NCBI GenBank assembly: GCA_900315705.1
Contig: ONAB01000006.1
Coordinates: forward strand, 48,744-112,743
DNA from: an uncultured Bacteroidales bacterium
Lineage (GTDB): Bacteria; Bacteroidota; Bacteroidia; Bacteroidales; WCHB1-69
Length of the DNA: 64,000 bases
Direction: 5' to 3'
Shown: in pieces, positions 54,025 to 63,447 of the stretch
Position numbering within the stretch: position 1 is the first letter of the stretch
Layout: each line of letters opens with the position of its first letter
Translations under genes and position numbers: made by a program
The notes under the pieces: generated by a model
The model's database searches: none
The model's input: the letters and a program-made list of their open reading frames with translations, nothing else
Told to the model about the DNA's origin: nothing

Positions 54025-55575
54025 TTAGCGAACCACCACCTTCCGAACCACGGAGGTGCCGTCCGTCCGGTATGCTTTCAGCACATAGACGCCCGACGGA
54101 AGATGCGACACGGAGAGAGTGCTACGGCTACCGGTCACGAAAGGGTTGGCAAGCACCTGACCACCCACCGCATTGTACAGCTCCACCCGGCAGACATTCT
54201 CCCCTTCCACGGTGAGGTTGTCGCGGACAGGATTGGGCCACACCTTCAGTCCATCCATATGGTCGCGCTCGGCCAAGCCCACGTGCAGGAAGTGTACGTG
54301 GAAGGTCAGCTCTGTGCCGTTCTCCTGGATATTGGTGATTTCAAAGCTGGTCTCGGGCGTGCCGTCTGTCAGATACGGATGCGGGTCGGTGGTCGGACCG
54401 AACGAGGTGCGACCGCTTGCCTGACTGAAATGCGCTCTCCAGATGTCTCCATTAACTGTATCCACATCGCTGCCCGGACGGAAAATCCAGTATTGGTGGG
54501 CCTGCGTGTAGAAATCAAAGAAGGCATTGGCAAACATCCCCATATAGTCCAAGGGCACGGTGTCGTTCCACCGGGCTACCAGCAGTCCCGTGCCGGGGAT
54601 GCCCTCGTCAAAGAGGTCGTTCTGATTGCGGTATTCGAACACAAACCATTGGTTCGGGTCGATTTCAGACCGGATGTAATAGCAGTTCTGTGAGGGGCTA
54701 GACCCGACACTCAAGAGCGTATAGTCACCGTCTTCCGTGATTTCTATAGGGTCGTCGGAAACGTGCAGAATTTTGTTCTTGTAGATGGCAGCAGTATGGT
54801 TCGGGGTGTAATTGCTGCACATCATATCCCAGCTGCCTGCGGGCGACACGTAATCGTAGTTGATATAGTGGTAAAGATCGGGCATATCCAGGGAGTGCCC
54901 CATCTCGTGACGGAACACGTGCGCGCTGAAGAGGGAGGATTGAGCGCCCTCGAACTCAAAATTGAACGTGTTGGGGCGCACGCCGTTGATTTCCGCCACA
55001 TAATCGAGCGAATCGTGGGGAAAATACTCCATATGGGGCCACAGTATCGAGGCCCACGCACCGGTGCCGCCCTTCACGATGAAGCTGATGTTGTCGATGT
55101 CGCCATCGCCATCGCCGTCCAGCACCACCGAGGAGTCCACAAGATGCAAAGAATCCACATAATGCACGATGCGCCCGAGCAGCTGCGCCTCCCGCATCGA
55201 GACCCCTATAAAGGGATTTTCGCCCTGATAACCAATGGGATTCTGAGCACTGTAGGGCTCAAAATAACCCCGAGGATGCACATCCTGATAAGAAACAATC
55301 ACCCCGTTCTGGATGTTATTGGTATATACCGTGTTATAATGAATCTTATCGTAAGACATCACCTTGTAAAAGTTATAGACACTCAGATAACCATCTGTTT
55401 TTCCATTGAACATCGTGTCTATGGCATCAAAAGAATGGGTGATCTCATCATCATCCGCAAAGCGGACAAAAACCACCAGGTTGGTCAACTCCCTCACATC
55501 GTTCTGGGCTATCAAGCCAACAGGCGCAAAAATTGACAAAACATTGATAATCAACAAATAGAATATCTTCTTCAT
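54025..55575 (-). CDS. M6-type metalloprotease with T9SS domain
   Basis: A 516-residue exported protease (signal peptide ending LIAQ). The zinc site is His223-Glu-Met-Gly-His227 in FRHEMGHSLDMPDLY, with a third ligand Asp in SLDMPD, followed by GSWDMMCSNY as the Met-turn. This matches the immune-inhibitor-A/M6-like families. DGDGDGDIDN near residue 153 looks like a calcium loop. A T9SS sorting domain (LKVWPNPVRDNLTVEG) closes it. It probably degrades external protein. Confidence 0.88.
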   Translation of the reverse strand: MKKIFYLLIINVLSIFAPVGLIAQNDVRELTNLVVFVRFADDDEITHSFDAIDTMFNGKTDGYLSVYNFYKVMSYDKIHYNTVYTNNIQNGVIVSYQDVHPRGYFEPYSAQNPIGYQGENPFIGVSMREAQLLGRIVHYVDSLHLVDSSVVLDGDGDGDIDNISFIVKGGTGAWASILWPHMEYFPHDSLDYVAEINGVRPNTFNFEFEGAQSSLFSAHVFRHEMGHSLDMPDLYHYINYDYVSPAGSWDMMCSNYTPNHTAAIYKNKILHVSDDPIEITEDGDYTLLSVGSSPSQNCYYIRSEIDPNQWFVFEYRNQNDLFDEGIPGTGLLVARWNDTVPLDYMGMFANAFFDFYTQAHQYWIFRPGSDVDTVNGDIWRAHFSQASGRTSFGPTTDPHPYLTDGTPETSFEITNIQENGTELTFHVHFLHVGLAERDHMDGLKVWPNPVRDNLTVEGENVCRVELYNAVGGQVLANPFVTGSRSTLSVSHLPSGVYVLKAYRTDGTSVVRKVVVR

Positions 55576-55608
55576 ACGATTTGAAATATGTTAAATCACA
55601 AATTAAAA

Positions 55609-57081
55609 TTATTCGACTTCAAAAGACAAAGACTTGCTGGTCTGGAATTTGCGCGATGAAAGACGCACATTGAGACTGGTCGGTTTCCCGTTCGGGCGCA
55701 CAAAGGAGGTGCCTTTCACCGACACCTGGCTGATATATTCCACGGGGATGTCCAGCTCGCTCATCGTGCCGGTGGGGTGATACAAGTTCAACGTGGAGAC
55801 ACCCGACGGTGCCACCACGTGCAGATTGACCACCTTGAGATTGGGCCAGCACTTGGCGCTCAGCTCGGGGCGGGGGTTGCGGTCGGTGCCGAGCAACATC
55901 ACGTTCACCAGCGAATGGTAACGCGACGTGAGCTCGAAGGTGCAGTCCACCATCTCGATGTCAAAGGGCGTGTAGGCATTGTAGCTCGAGCGGATGCGCA
56001 CCGGGATACAGTCCACGAAACGGCAGGAGTCGAAGACCACCTTGCCGTACATCGAGGAGAACTGCGTCTGCCGTTGGCGCAGGAGACAGCGTTTCAGCAG
56101 GGCGTCGCGCCCATAGCAATGGATGTCGAACCGGTTCAAGTCGCAGTCCACCAGGGTGGTTTGCGACATATTGTTGGTGCCGAAGACGCCCCAGTTGCCG
56201 TCGGCCTCCACCCGCTCGAAAGTGGTGTTCCACAGGTTCGTCATTGAGAAGGCATAGCCATAGTCGCGCCAACGGCCATAGCCTGAGTAAGTGCCGTCCA
56301 CCCTCACATCACGGAAGGCGATGCGGGCGCAATGGCTTACGCTGAACACGCCGTCGGCTATCATACGGCTCCGGGGCGTGGTGACGCGCACATCCTCCAC
56401 CAGCACATTGTACTGCCCGCTCAAATAGAGGCAGTAAGTCTTGAAGGTGGATTGTTCGGAACGGTGCATCGTCAGGCCGCGGAAGACCTTGGGACTTGTA
56501 TCCACGGAAACGTAGGTAGCGTTCAAGAGCGTCGAGTCGGTATTCCACGGGGCAATGGGCTTGTTCTGCCCGATGCCGTTATGGATCCAAATCAGGTCGT
56601 AGCGGAAGACGTTGTGCCCGTGCCCGATGCGGTACGTCCAAGGATGCTGATCTTTGAGTATCAGGAGCTTGTCGCCATCGGCCAGTTCCGGAATCCCCCG
56701 GAAGTCGCCGCCATCCACGGTGGCCTTGTCCACAGCCACCTTGGCGGGGGCACTGTACATCGAAAAGAGCGACCTGTCCACGGCATTGTTGGTCACCTTG
56801 ATGAATAGTCCGCCAAAGTCGGTGTAGGGTCCCAGCGGGATGCTTTTGAAATTGGGCGGGAGTTCGAGTTCGAGGGTGTCGATGCCCTCGTAGCTCACCT
56901 GCTGATGGCGGGCAAGGGCGTCAGCGTGGGCGTTGTAGAGCGCCCAATAGCGGGCCACGCCGCTGTCTGCCTCACGCAGACCATAATCAAGCGGGGAGAT
57001 TTGGGCCATAACCACGGAGATTTGAAGACTGCCGAGGAGACAAAGCACCACGGTCAACCAGATATTTTTTTTGTAACGCAT
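55609..57081 (-). CDS. Secreted right-handed beta-helix protein
   Basis: A 490-residue exported protein (signal peptide ending VVMAQ). Residues 115-400 show the short repeated strands and Asn/Asp turns of a pectate-lyase-like parallel beta helix, for example FRGLTMHRSEQSTFKTYCLYL, ARIAFRDVRVDGTYSG and TTLVDCDLNRFDIHCYG (each given in part). There is no T9SS domain. A polysaccharide-lyase-like or adhesive role is possible, without visible catalytic residues. It follows no obvious operon partner; TATCTTTG at 57135-57142 is its promoter element. Confidence 0.72.
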   Translation of the reverse strand: MRYKKNIWLTVVLCLLGSLQISVVMAQISPLDYGLREADSGVARYWALYNAHADALARHQQVSYEGIDTLELELPPNFKSIPLGPYTDFGGLFIKVTNNAVDRSLFSMYSAPAKVAVDKATVDGGDFRGIPELADGDKLLILKDQHPWTYRIGHGHNVFRYDLIWIHNGIGQNKPIAPWNTDSTLLNATYVSVDTSPKVFRGLTMHRSEQSTFKTYCLYLSGQYNVLVEDVRVTTPRSRMIADGVFSVSHCARIAFRDVRVDGTYSGYGRWRDYGYAFSMTNLWNTTFERVEADGNWGVFGTNNMSQTTLVDCDLNRFDIHCYGRDALLKRCLLRQRQTQFSSMYGKVVFDSCRFVDCIPVRIRSSYNAYTPFDIEMVDCTFELTSRYHSLVNVMLLGTDRNPRPELSAKCWPNLKVVNLHVVAPSGVSTLNLYHPTGTMSELDIPVEYISQVSVKGTSFVRPNGKPTSLNVRLSSRKFQTSKSLSFEVE

Positions 57082-57134
57082 TGGTATGTATCGTTTTTGC
57101 CATTTTTAACGATGCCTTTTGGCATTTGAAGCGG

Positions 57135-57142
57135 CAAAGATA
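57135..57142 (-). promoter_or_regulatory. -7 promoter element of the beta-helix gene
   Basis: TATCTTTG on the minus strand, 53 bp before the start codon. Confidence 0.6.
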
Positions 57143-57198
57143 GTAAAAATCCCCATTGGAAAAACCTGCCTTTTCATCGGCCGCCTCACCCTTTCTTT

Positions 57199-59256
57199 TC
57201 ACTTCACGATTCCACCCACAATGGGCACCAGCACTTTAACACCAAAATTGCGCCCCATATCGTAGATACCGTCCTCCTTGAGGCGGTTCAAGTGGCTCTG
57301 ATAGGCCCGGTTGAGGATATTGTGGGCTGTAAGATGCACTGACACCACCCGTCGGCCCTTGGCATAGAAATCCGTGCCGAAGGAGGCGTTGAGCAACGTG
57401 TAGCTGGGCGTCGGCGTCTCGGTGTCGTTGAGCAGGCGGACATTGTTTTGCGTCAGATAGCAGTCCACCTGCGCCTCCACGAACATATTGCGCACGACTT
57501 TGGATTTCCAGGGCATATCATAGTGCAGGGTGGAGATCCACCGCGGCGCGGGCGTGAAGGGCAGGTATTTGGAGTCGGCAGGACGATGCAACTGCTGGGC
57601 ATTCACGTAGGAGAAGGAGTTCTCGAAGTGAAGGTGCTTGATGATGTGCAGCACCAGCACAGCCTCCCCGCCCAGCAGGCGGGCGTTGCCCTGAACATAC
57701 TGATAAACAGGCTTGCCATCCATCACCGCACCGTTTCTCTCCAGGAAGATGTAGTGGTTGATCCAGCTGGCGAACAACGATATCCGTGCAGAGACCACCT
57801 TGCTGACGAAGTCCATCCCCAAGTCGAACTGCCAGGAGCCCTCCGATTTCAGGTCGTGGTTGCCCAGCTCGTAGCGCAACGTGCCCTCGTGCTCGCCATT
57901 GCTACCCAACTCACTGATATTGGGGGCGCGGAAGCCGCGAGCCGCATTGACACGGACATCCAGGTTGGGCAATATTTCGTAGGAGAGGCCCACGCTGCCC
58001 GAGACGCCGGGGAAGAGTCGCGAAAAGTCGGTGAAGCGCGCCACGCCATCCTCCTCCAGCGCGTGGGAGTGCAGTGCGCGGATGTCGAAACGCACCCCGC
58101 CGCTGAGATGCAGTTTCTTGAAGAAACTCTTGGTGGTGGTGGCAAACGCGCCGATGTCAAACAGCTGATACGCCGGTATCAGGAACTCTGTGCCCTTGTT
58201 GTCCGACACCTGGCCCATTCCGTTGAGACCGAAGTTGCTCACCCATCCACGCCAGTCGGGGGTGATGTAGCGCACATCGTAACTGGCGGTGTGCAGCAGG
58301 AAGTCGAGGCCGCATTCCTCCGGCTCTTCAAACTCCTGACGGCGGTTTTGCTGATAACCGAGGAGCAGTTTCAGATAGCCCTTGCTGAGATTGAACATAT
58401 TGTCGGACACCACCTTATAGTGATGAATCTGCTGAAACGGCGCCTCCGGTTCTTCTCCAATCTCCCCTTCCCCATCGCCTTCAATGATGCCGGGCTTCAA
58501 GTGATAATAGGAGAATTTGAGGCGACTTTGGCCCCATCTTTTTTGGAGACCCACCATCCCTTTGAAGGCCTGCTCGCCGAACTGGGAGTTGAAGACGTGG
58601 CCGTTGACCTTGTTGGCATATTCGCCGGCGTGCTTTTGGCTCCAGCGGGCATCCCAGATGACGCCCTTTTTATTGCCGGCAAAGTCGAGAGAGTAGTTCC
58701 AGAGGTTGGCGTTGGACTGGTAACCGCCCAGCAAATCGACCGTCATCTTATCCGGCAGGGGAACAGGTGCGTCGTGCATAATGATGACACCGGCCATCGC
58801 GTCGGAGCCGTACATCAAGGAGGCGGGGCCTTTGATGACCTCCACGGCGTGCACGCTCTCGCCATCAATCTCCACGCCGTGCTCGTCGCCCCACTGCTGG
58901 CCCTCCTGGCGGATACCGTCGTTGACCACCAGCACGCGGTTGTAGCCCATTCCGCGAATCACGGGCTTGGAGATGCCCCCGCCCGTGGTGATCTGCGCGA
59001 TGCCCGGATATTTGGCAATGGCATCGATGATATTGCTAAAGGAAAGCGTCTGCAAAGCCTCCGTCGAGATGACATTCACCGGGATAGGGCTGTTGCGGAG
59101 CTGCGTGTTGCCCGTGAGACCCGTGACCACAATTTCCGAGAGGTGAACACAAGTGTCAGGATGATTGTTTTGCTTGTTATTGTTGTCAGGCTCCGTTTGC
59201 GCCGCCATCGTCATCGCGAAGCAGAGCAAAAGAACCAAAATCGCTGTTTTTCTCAT
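57199..59256 (-). CDS. TonB-dependent receptor
   Basis: A 685-residue outer-membrane receptor that imports a ligand using TonB energy. ATG 59256 opens the signal peptide MRKTAILVLLLCFAMTMAAQ; an upstream frame is not coding. The plug domain has VHLSEIVVTGLTGNTQLRNSPIPV (TonB box region), SKPVIRGMGYNRVLVVNDGIRQEG and VEVIKGPASLMYGSDAMAGVI. The barrel has a His/acid-rich loop (GIIEGDGEGEIGEEPEAPF) that could hold a metal. It lacks the carboxypeptidase-like domain of SusC types, so a metal or small chelate is the likely ligand. It ends an apparent operon with three genes. Confidence 0.92.
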   Translation of the reverse strand: MRKTAILVLLLCFAMTMAAQTEPDNNNKQNNHPDTCVHLSEIVVTGLTGNTQLRNSPIPVNVISTEALQTLSFSNIIDAIAKYPGIAQITTGGGISKPVIRGMGYNRVLVVNDGIRQEGQQWGDEHGVEIDGESVHAVEVIKGPASLMYGSDAMAGVIIMHDAPVPLPDKMTVDLLGGYQSNANLWNYSLDFAGNKKGVIWDARWSQKHAGEYANKVNGHVFNSQFGEQAFKGMVGLQKRWGQSRLKFSYYHLKPGIIEGDGEGEIGEEPEAPFQQIHHYKVVSDNMFNLSKGYLKLLLGYQQNRRQEFEEPEECGLDFLLHTASYDVRYITPDWRGWVSNFGLNGMGQVSDNKGTEFLIPAYQLFDIGAFATTTKSFFKKLHLSGGVRFDIRALHSHALEEDGVARFTDFSRLFPGVSGSVGLSYEILPNLDVRVNAARGFRAPNISELGSNGEHEGTLRYELGNHDLKSEGSWQFDLGMDFVSKVVSARISLFASWINHYIFLERNGAVMDGKPVYQYVQGNARLLGGEAVLVLHIIKHLHFENSFSYVNAQQLHRPADSKYLPFTPAPRWISTLHYDMPWKSKVVRNMFVEAQVDCYLTQNNVRLLNDTETPTPSYTLLNASFGTDFYAKGRRVVSVHLTAHNILNRAYQSHLNRLKEDGIYDMGRNFGVKVLVPIVGGIVK

Positions 59257-59396
59257 TGTCTTTATCTTTTTATAATGAAAATTGTAAATAATGAGCGCTT
59301 TCTTCAAATGCGCATAATGTCCGTGTTTTCTCCATCCGTAAAAAATGGAGGCAACAACGGAAACGGTCCAAAGAAACCGATGGACTTTAACAAGAT

Positions 59397-59750
59397 TTAA
59401 GACAATGAAACTGGCGGGGCGCGCAGAGGCGGTGCCATCTTTTCGCAAGAGGGCACACACGCATAATCATACAGAGCCAGTATGGGAAGGGCGGCGGAGA
59501 CTTCCGCCAGCGGAGAGTATGCAGGGAGCAGATAGGGGGCTGCAAGCAATTGGCAGATGACACAGTCGTCAAGGTGGCTGGGCGCATCCAGATGGCCGGG
59601 ATGCGGCAGGTGCTGGACACACTCGTCACATAGCGGCGTCGCCCAATGCGACTCGTGGGTGTGCAGCGCGGCCACGCCTTGCATCAGCAAGAACAGCAGC
59701 AGCAAACATCGCGCCACACGTTGACGATATGTATCCCTTGTTTTGGCCAA
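59397..59750 (-). CDS. Small His/Cys-rich exported protein
   Basis: A 117-residue protein with a hydrophobic N-terminal segment (RCLLLLFLLMQGVAAL) and a metal-ligand-rich part: HTHESHWATPLCDECVQHLPHPGH, HLDDCVICQLL (shown in part). No ATG fits; the best start is TTG at 59750, 14 bp after the preceding gene's stop. Small proteins of this kind lie beside TonB receptors for metals in Bacteroidota. A periplasmic metal-binding or sensing role is inferred. Confidence 0.65.
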   Translation of the reverse strand: MAKTRDTYRQRVARCLLLLFLLMQGVAALHTHESHWATPLCDECVQHLPHPGHLDAPSHLDDCVICQLLAAPYLLPAYSPLAEVSAALPILALYDYACVPSCEKMAPPLRAPPVSLS

Positions 59751-59764
59751 AACTATTCTAACAT

Positions 59765-60457
59765 TTAGCGCTTGCGCATCGCGGCGATGGAGAGAAACAG
59801 GCCCAGGATGATGCTGCAGAATGCGGCGAAGAGCACCTGGAAATCGCCCGGCAGGCAGAAGGTGAGCGTGTGCGCCGGAATCCAGAAGAGAGGGATGGTC
59901 TTCTTGAAGACGAAGTCCCACTGCACCTCCCAGTTGACCTCCTGGATGAGCTGTTTCACCTTCATCGGGCGCACCAGACTGACCGCGCGTCCCTCGTAGG
60001 AGGCAATGTGCATATCGCAGATCTTATGGAAAGTCATAAACACAGGGGCGAAGGAGGTGTTCATCATCACGCTGATGAAGAAGGCGCCCACGAGCTTGAG
60101 CCCGCTGAACTCGCCCTTCATCGCCTCGCTGACCCCGCTGAAGCAGGAGGCTTTCTCCATAAAGGCAGGAATGCCCACCTTGAAGACGCTCATCGCCAAG
60201 GCAATCCACATACCCAGAAAGCCCCACACAATGAATTTCGGGAAAAGCCCGAAGCCCTTGTGGTAGTAGGCCCCTGTTTTCACGCGCTGGCCCAGCATCT
60301 CGCCGAAAGTGGCCAGAATGCCGAACTTGAGGAACGCCATCCACAGCGGATAGCGCTGCGTCAAGGAACAAAACGTGTTGTACACCGCGTCGCTGACAAA
60401 AAAGGGCAGCAAAAAGAGAATTACCAGTGCGATGACCAGAAAGTCGATTTTCTTCAT
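59765..60457 (-). CDS. Membrane protein of unknown function
   Basis: A 230-residue inner-membrane protein with about five hydrophobic helices. Distinct phrases are FGEMLGQRVKTGAYY, KASCFSGVSEAMKGEF and FKKTIPLFWIPAHTLTFCLPGDFQVLFAAF. The last part is faintly like Mpv17/PMP22-type proteins but I would not assign it. It lies 38 bp after the DUF5020 gene and ahead of the His/Cys-rich gene, so its job is probably tied to the same import system. Confidence 0.65.
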   Translation of the reverse strand: MKKIDFLVIALVILFLLPFFVSDAVYNTFCSLTQRYPLWMAFLKFGILATFGEMLGQRVKTGAYYHKGFGLFPKFIVWGFLGMWIALAMSVFKVGIPAFMEKASCFSGVSEAMKGEFSGLKLVGAFFISVMMNTSFAPVFMTFHKICDMHIASYEGRAVSLVRPMKVKQLIQEVNWEVQWDFVFKKTIPLFWIPAHTLTFCLPGDFQVLFAAFCSIILGLFLSIAAMRKR

Positions 60458-60495
60458 ACCTTGTTTCTTTTATTAAAGCGCAAAAATACAAAAAA

Positions 60496-61329
60496 TCAGT
60501 TCATATTCCACTTCACCCCTATTGTGGGAGCGCAATAGAAGCGGCGGTCATAGACACCAAGATCCTTGTAGAAATTGTAGGAGGTGCGGATACGGGTACC
60601 CACGGAGATGTAGTCGGTGATATTGAACCAGCAGTAAGGCTCCACGACCAGATGGAAAGCCTCGGGGCCGAATTTGCCGTTCTCGGGATTGGCGAAGAAG
60701 TCGCCATAGCCGGAGAAGGTGAACCACTTGACGGGATTATACTGCCATACCAGTGTCACCTGGAAGCCCTCGCCGCCGTTGCCATAGCGGTCCTTGAGCG
60801 TATAGCGGTTGAGCAGCTGCAGTTGCGCCATCCACTTGCCCGGGTCGAGCCACGTGTAGGAAAGGCCGCCCAAAAGGGCCGTCTTGAAGTCCCAGCCGTT
60901 GGCCTGGCTGCCCCAGCTGTCGCCGCCATAGCCCACCCCGGCATCGAATTCCGTGTGGATGGCGAGGCCCGACAGCTTGCTCTTCTGCCAGAAGCACCAG
61001 TCGCGGGAAAACTCTATGTACGCGCCTCCCAGCATCTTATCGGAAAGGACATTGGCGTTGCCCACCTCCAAATCGATGAAAAAGTAGGTGGAGCCAATCT
61101 TGTCGAACCCTGTGCCCTCTAAGGTGAAGGTGCTCAAGGGGAGTCCTTTCACGATACTCGACTCTTTGCCATAAAGGAGTTCGGAGAAATTGCCGTGCGC
61201 CTGCATATCCAGCTTCAGGGATCTTTGGGCATACGCCTGGTTAGACATAAGAAGGGAAACCAACCCCGCTGCCAGCAAAGCAAATACGCGGAACGTGTTG
61301 GTTTTTCTGTTTTTAATCAATCTTTTCAT
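60496..61329 (-). CDS. DUF5020 outer-membrane protein (Tsx-like)
   Basis: A 277-residue exported barrel protein (signal peptide ending QAYAQ). The DUF5020/nucleoside-channel-like pattern is visible in STYFFIDLEVGN, GGAYIEFSRDWCFW and WFTFSGYGDFFANPENGKFGPEAFH. It probably forms an outer-membrane channel. It is first in an operon ending with the TonB receptor; TATTTTTG at 61458-61465 gives a leader of about 120 nt, which contains a CCTCC...GGAGG hairpin. Confidence 0.82.
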   Translation of the reverse strand: MKRLIKNRKTNTFRVFALLAAGLVSLLMSNQAYAQRSLKLDMQAHGNFSELLYGKESSIVKGLPLSTFTLEGTGFDKIGSTYFFIDLEVGNANVLSDKMLGGAYIEFSRDWCFWQKSKLSGLAIHTEFDAGVGYGGDSWGSQANGWDFKTALLGGLSYTWLDPGKWMAQLQLLNRYTLKDRYGNGGEGFQVTLVWQYNPVKWFTFSGYGDFFANPENGKFGPEAFHLVVEPYCWFNITDYISVGTRIRTSYNFYKDLGVYDRRFYCAPTIGVKWNMN

Positions 61330-61457
61330 TTTTCCAAAGATTATGTCGTGGATAAAAAACCGAACGCCACGACTGGTTAATAAATATGTTTACAAGCAGT
61401 TACAATGAAATAAAAACATCATAACCATTCCTCCCGCCCAAGCGGAAAAGGAGGGCG

Positions 61458-61465
61458 CAAAAATA
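61458..61465 (-). promoter_or_regulatory. -7 promoter element of the DUF5020 operon
   Basis: TATTTTTG on the minus strand, 128 bp before the start. The leader includes the inverted repeat CCTCC (61430-61434) and GGAGG (61450-61454). Confidence 0.5.
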
Positions 61466-61479
61466 CAAATTAAAACATA

Positions 61480-62079
61480 TCACTTTAACTTCTCGTAAAA
61501 CTTGTCAGTGTTGACCAATACGATAGTCGCTTTGTTGAGGGCACCGTTTTTGCGCAAATTGGCCTTGACCGTCTCGATGGCCGACTTTGAGATTTTTGGA
61601 AGCATATTGGTCCAAAACACCACAATCAGATACTCGGAATCGTCGTTGATTCCGTAAATGTCTCTGATTTTCGACAGATTCTGCATTTGCGGAGTGATGG
61701 GGACGGCTGACACAGGCGGGAACGTTTCAAACCGTTGGTCCGTATTCCAGTTCAGGTTGGAGAGCCCGCCCTTTGCCGTGCAGTTGATGTGATAGGAACG
61801 GAGCAAATCCTTTTTGAAGTAGAGGATTTGAACTGGCTGGACAGCAGTCTGATGTTGCCATAAACTGTCCTGAATATACGTCCGGTAAGCGTCAAACTGC
61901 TCATAATCACTAACTATATGGCTGATTTTGTAATCTTGGTCCAAGACGGAAGTAATCATCAGATCATAATCTTTCTGGTCAAACTGTTTTAAGGGTTTGT
62001 AACCGTACAGCAATCCACAGCCTGTCAGCAGAATCGCAATGGCAAGGCACAAGATGGCAATATGGCTTTTATTCTTCAT
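61480..62079 (-). CDS. Hypothetical lipoprotein
   Basis: A 199-residue lipoprotein; ATG 62079 opens MKNKSHIAILCLAIAILLTGC with the lipobox Cys at 21. The mature part is mixed alpha/beta (VQILYFKKDLLRSYHINC, EYLIVVFWTNMLPKISK). No family recognised. TATCTTTG at 62107-62114 is its promoter element. Confidence 0.65.
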   Translation of the reverse strand: MKNKSHIAILCLAIAILLTGCGLLYGYKPLKQFDQKDYDLMITSVLDQDYKISHIVSDYEQFDAYRTYIQDSLWQHQTAVQPVQILYFKKDLLRSYHINCTAKGGLSNLNWNTDQRFETFPPVSAVPITPQMQNLSKIRDIYGINDDSEYLIVVFWTNMLPKISKSAIETVKANLRKNGALNKATIVLVNTDKFYEKLK

Positions 62080-62239
62080 AATCCAGCAATGATTATTTGG
62101 ATGCTGCAAAGATAATCTTTTTAAAATGTGGGGTTGTTGTTTGGGGTGTAAATAATTACATTTTTTTAAATATTTACCAGCACTTGATTTGCTATAATTA
62201 AAAAAAATATTATTATTTAGTTATGAAATATAAAATATT

Positions 62240-62247
62240 TATATTTG
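62240..62247 (+). promoter_or_regulatory. -7 promoter element of the KilA-N gene
   Basis: TATATTTG in a very AT-rich stretch, 43 bp before the ATG. Confidence 0.5.
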
Positions 62248-62290
62248 CATAGTATAATAAACAAAAAAAATAATTTATAACTTATTGAAC

Positions 62291-63091
62291 ATGGCAAAGA
62301 TAAAAGTTGAAGAAACGGAGATTTCGGTGATTCAAGTCAAAGAAATGGACTATATTTCATTGACAGATATGGCGAAAAGCCAATTTCAGGAACATATCAT
62401 TTTTAAATGGTTGAGCCTGAAAAGCACTATTGAATATGTGGGCGCGTGGGAAATGTTATATAATCCTAGTTTTAATTGTACCGAATTCGGTATAATTAAA
62501 AATGCTGCCGGCAGCAACAATTTTGTTCTTTCAGTCAAGCATTGGATAGAATGTACAAATGCAGTTGGAATAGTTGCCAAAGCCGGACGTTATGGTGGAA
62601 CTTACGCCCATAAGGACATCGCATACCATTTTGGTATGTGGATAAGCCCACGATTCCAATTGCTCTTGGTCAAAGAGTACCAGACGCTTCAAGAAGAAAA
62701 GCAGAAACAGTTGGGATGGACGGCGAATCGCGAATTGGCAAAAATAAACTACCACATTCACACACATGCTATCAAGCAGAATTTGATACCGGCAGAGATT
62801 ACACCGCAACAGCAGGCCTTCATTTATGCAGAGGAGGCTGATGTGCTGAATGTTGCTTTGTTTGGAATGACAGCAAAGCAGTGGCGGGATGCTAACCTCG
62901 GTTTGCACGGAAATATTCGCGATTACGCCACAATCAATCAACTGATTTGTCTCGTCAATCTTGAGAATCTCAATTCAGTATTCATTTCAGAGGGAATCTC
63001 TCAAGAAGAGCGATTGTTGAGACTCAACAGATTAGCTATCTATCAGATGACGATTCTGGAGGAGACAGGCGGACGCAAGATGTTGAAATAA
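62291..63091 (+). CDS. KilA-N domain protein
   Basis: A 266-residue protein with the KilA-N DNA-binding domain typical of phages and mobile elements: DYISLTDMAKSQ, IIFKWLSLKSTIEYVGAWE, NPSFNCTEFGIIKNAAG, then TNAVGIVAKAGRYGGTYAHKDIAYHFGMWISPRFQLLLVKEYQTL in short parts. A C-terminal helical region of about 120 residues follows. ATG 62291 is used. Its AT-rich leader and lone position suggest a mobile origin; it may act as a DNA-binding antirepressor-like protein. Confidence 0.88.
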   Translation: MAKIKVEETEISVIQVKEMDYISLTDMAKSQFQEHIIFKWLSLKSTIEYVGAWEMLYNPSFNCTEFGIIKNAAGSNNFVLSVKHWIECTNAVGIVAKAGRYGGTYAHKDIAYHFGMWISPRFQLLLVKEYQTLQEEKQKQLGWTANRELAKINYHIHTHAIKQNLIPAEITPQQQAFIYAEEADVLNVALFGMTAKQWRDANLGLHGNIRDYATINQLICLVNLENLNSVFISEGISQEERLLRLNRLAIYQMTILEETGGRKMLK

Positions 63092-63092
63092 A

Positions 63093-63422
63093 TCATTTGC
63101 CATCATCGCAATCCGACAATCTCTTATTTGCAATATATTTGACGAATAAGCTGACGATCATTATATAGAAAATTTCGATCAGAGTATACAGAAAATATAA
63201 GGCGAATTCATTAGTGATGTATGGCGAGAGCCATTTCCACATCAAAAGCTCACCAGACACGACTATCAGGGCGCCAAAAACGACCATTAGCCAAAAATCT
63301 CTTTCCCCCTTTTTAGTTTCTTCTTTTTGCATCCTTTTATTGAGAATGACTTTATTGAGGTAGTAGGCATACCCCGCTGTTCCAAGAACAAGTAAAACGA
63401 TGTAAATAACTGTACTCCACAT
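63093..63422 (-). CDS. Small membrane protein
   Basis: A 109-residue protein with three membrane helices (VIYIVLLVLGTAGYAYYL, WLMVVFGALIVVSGELL, FLYTLIEIFYIMIVSLFV) and a charged loop. It ends 1 bp from the convergent KilA-N gene and follows a larger membrane protein on the same strand. Function unknown. Confidence 0.6.
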   Translation of the reverse strand: MWSTVIYIVLLVLGTAGYAYYLNKVILNKRMQKEETKKGERDFWLMVVFGALIVVSGELLMWKWLSPYITNEFALYFLYTLIEIFYIMIVSLFVKYIANKRLSDCDDGK

Positions 63423-63447
63423 AAATGCTATTTTTTTTTAATTATTA

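Noticed and set aside
57448-59400. 650-residue open frame on the plus strand
   Set aside because: Antisense of the TonB-dependent receptor, whose plug and barrel motifs are clear.
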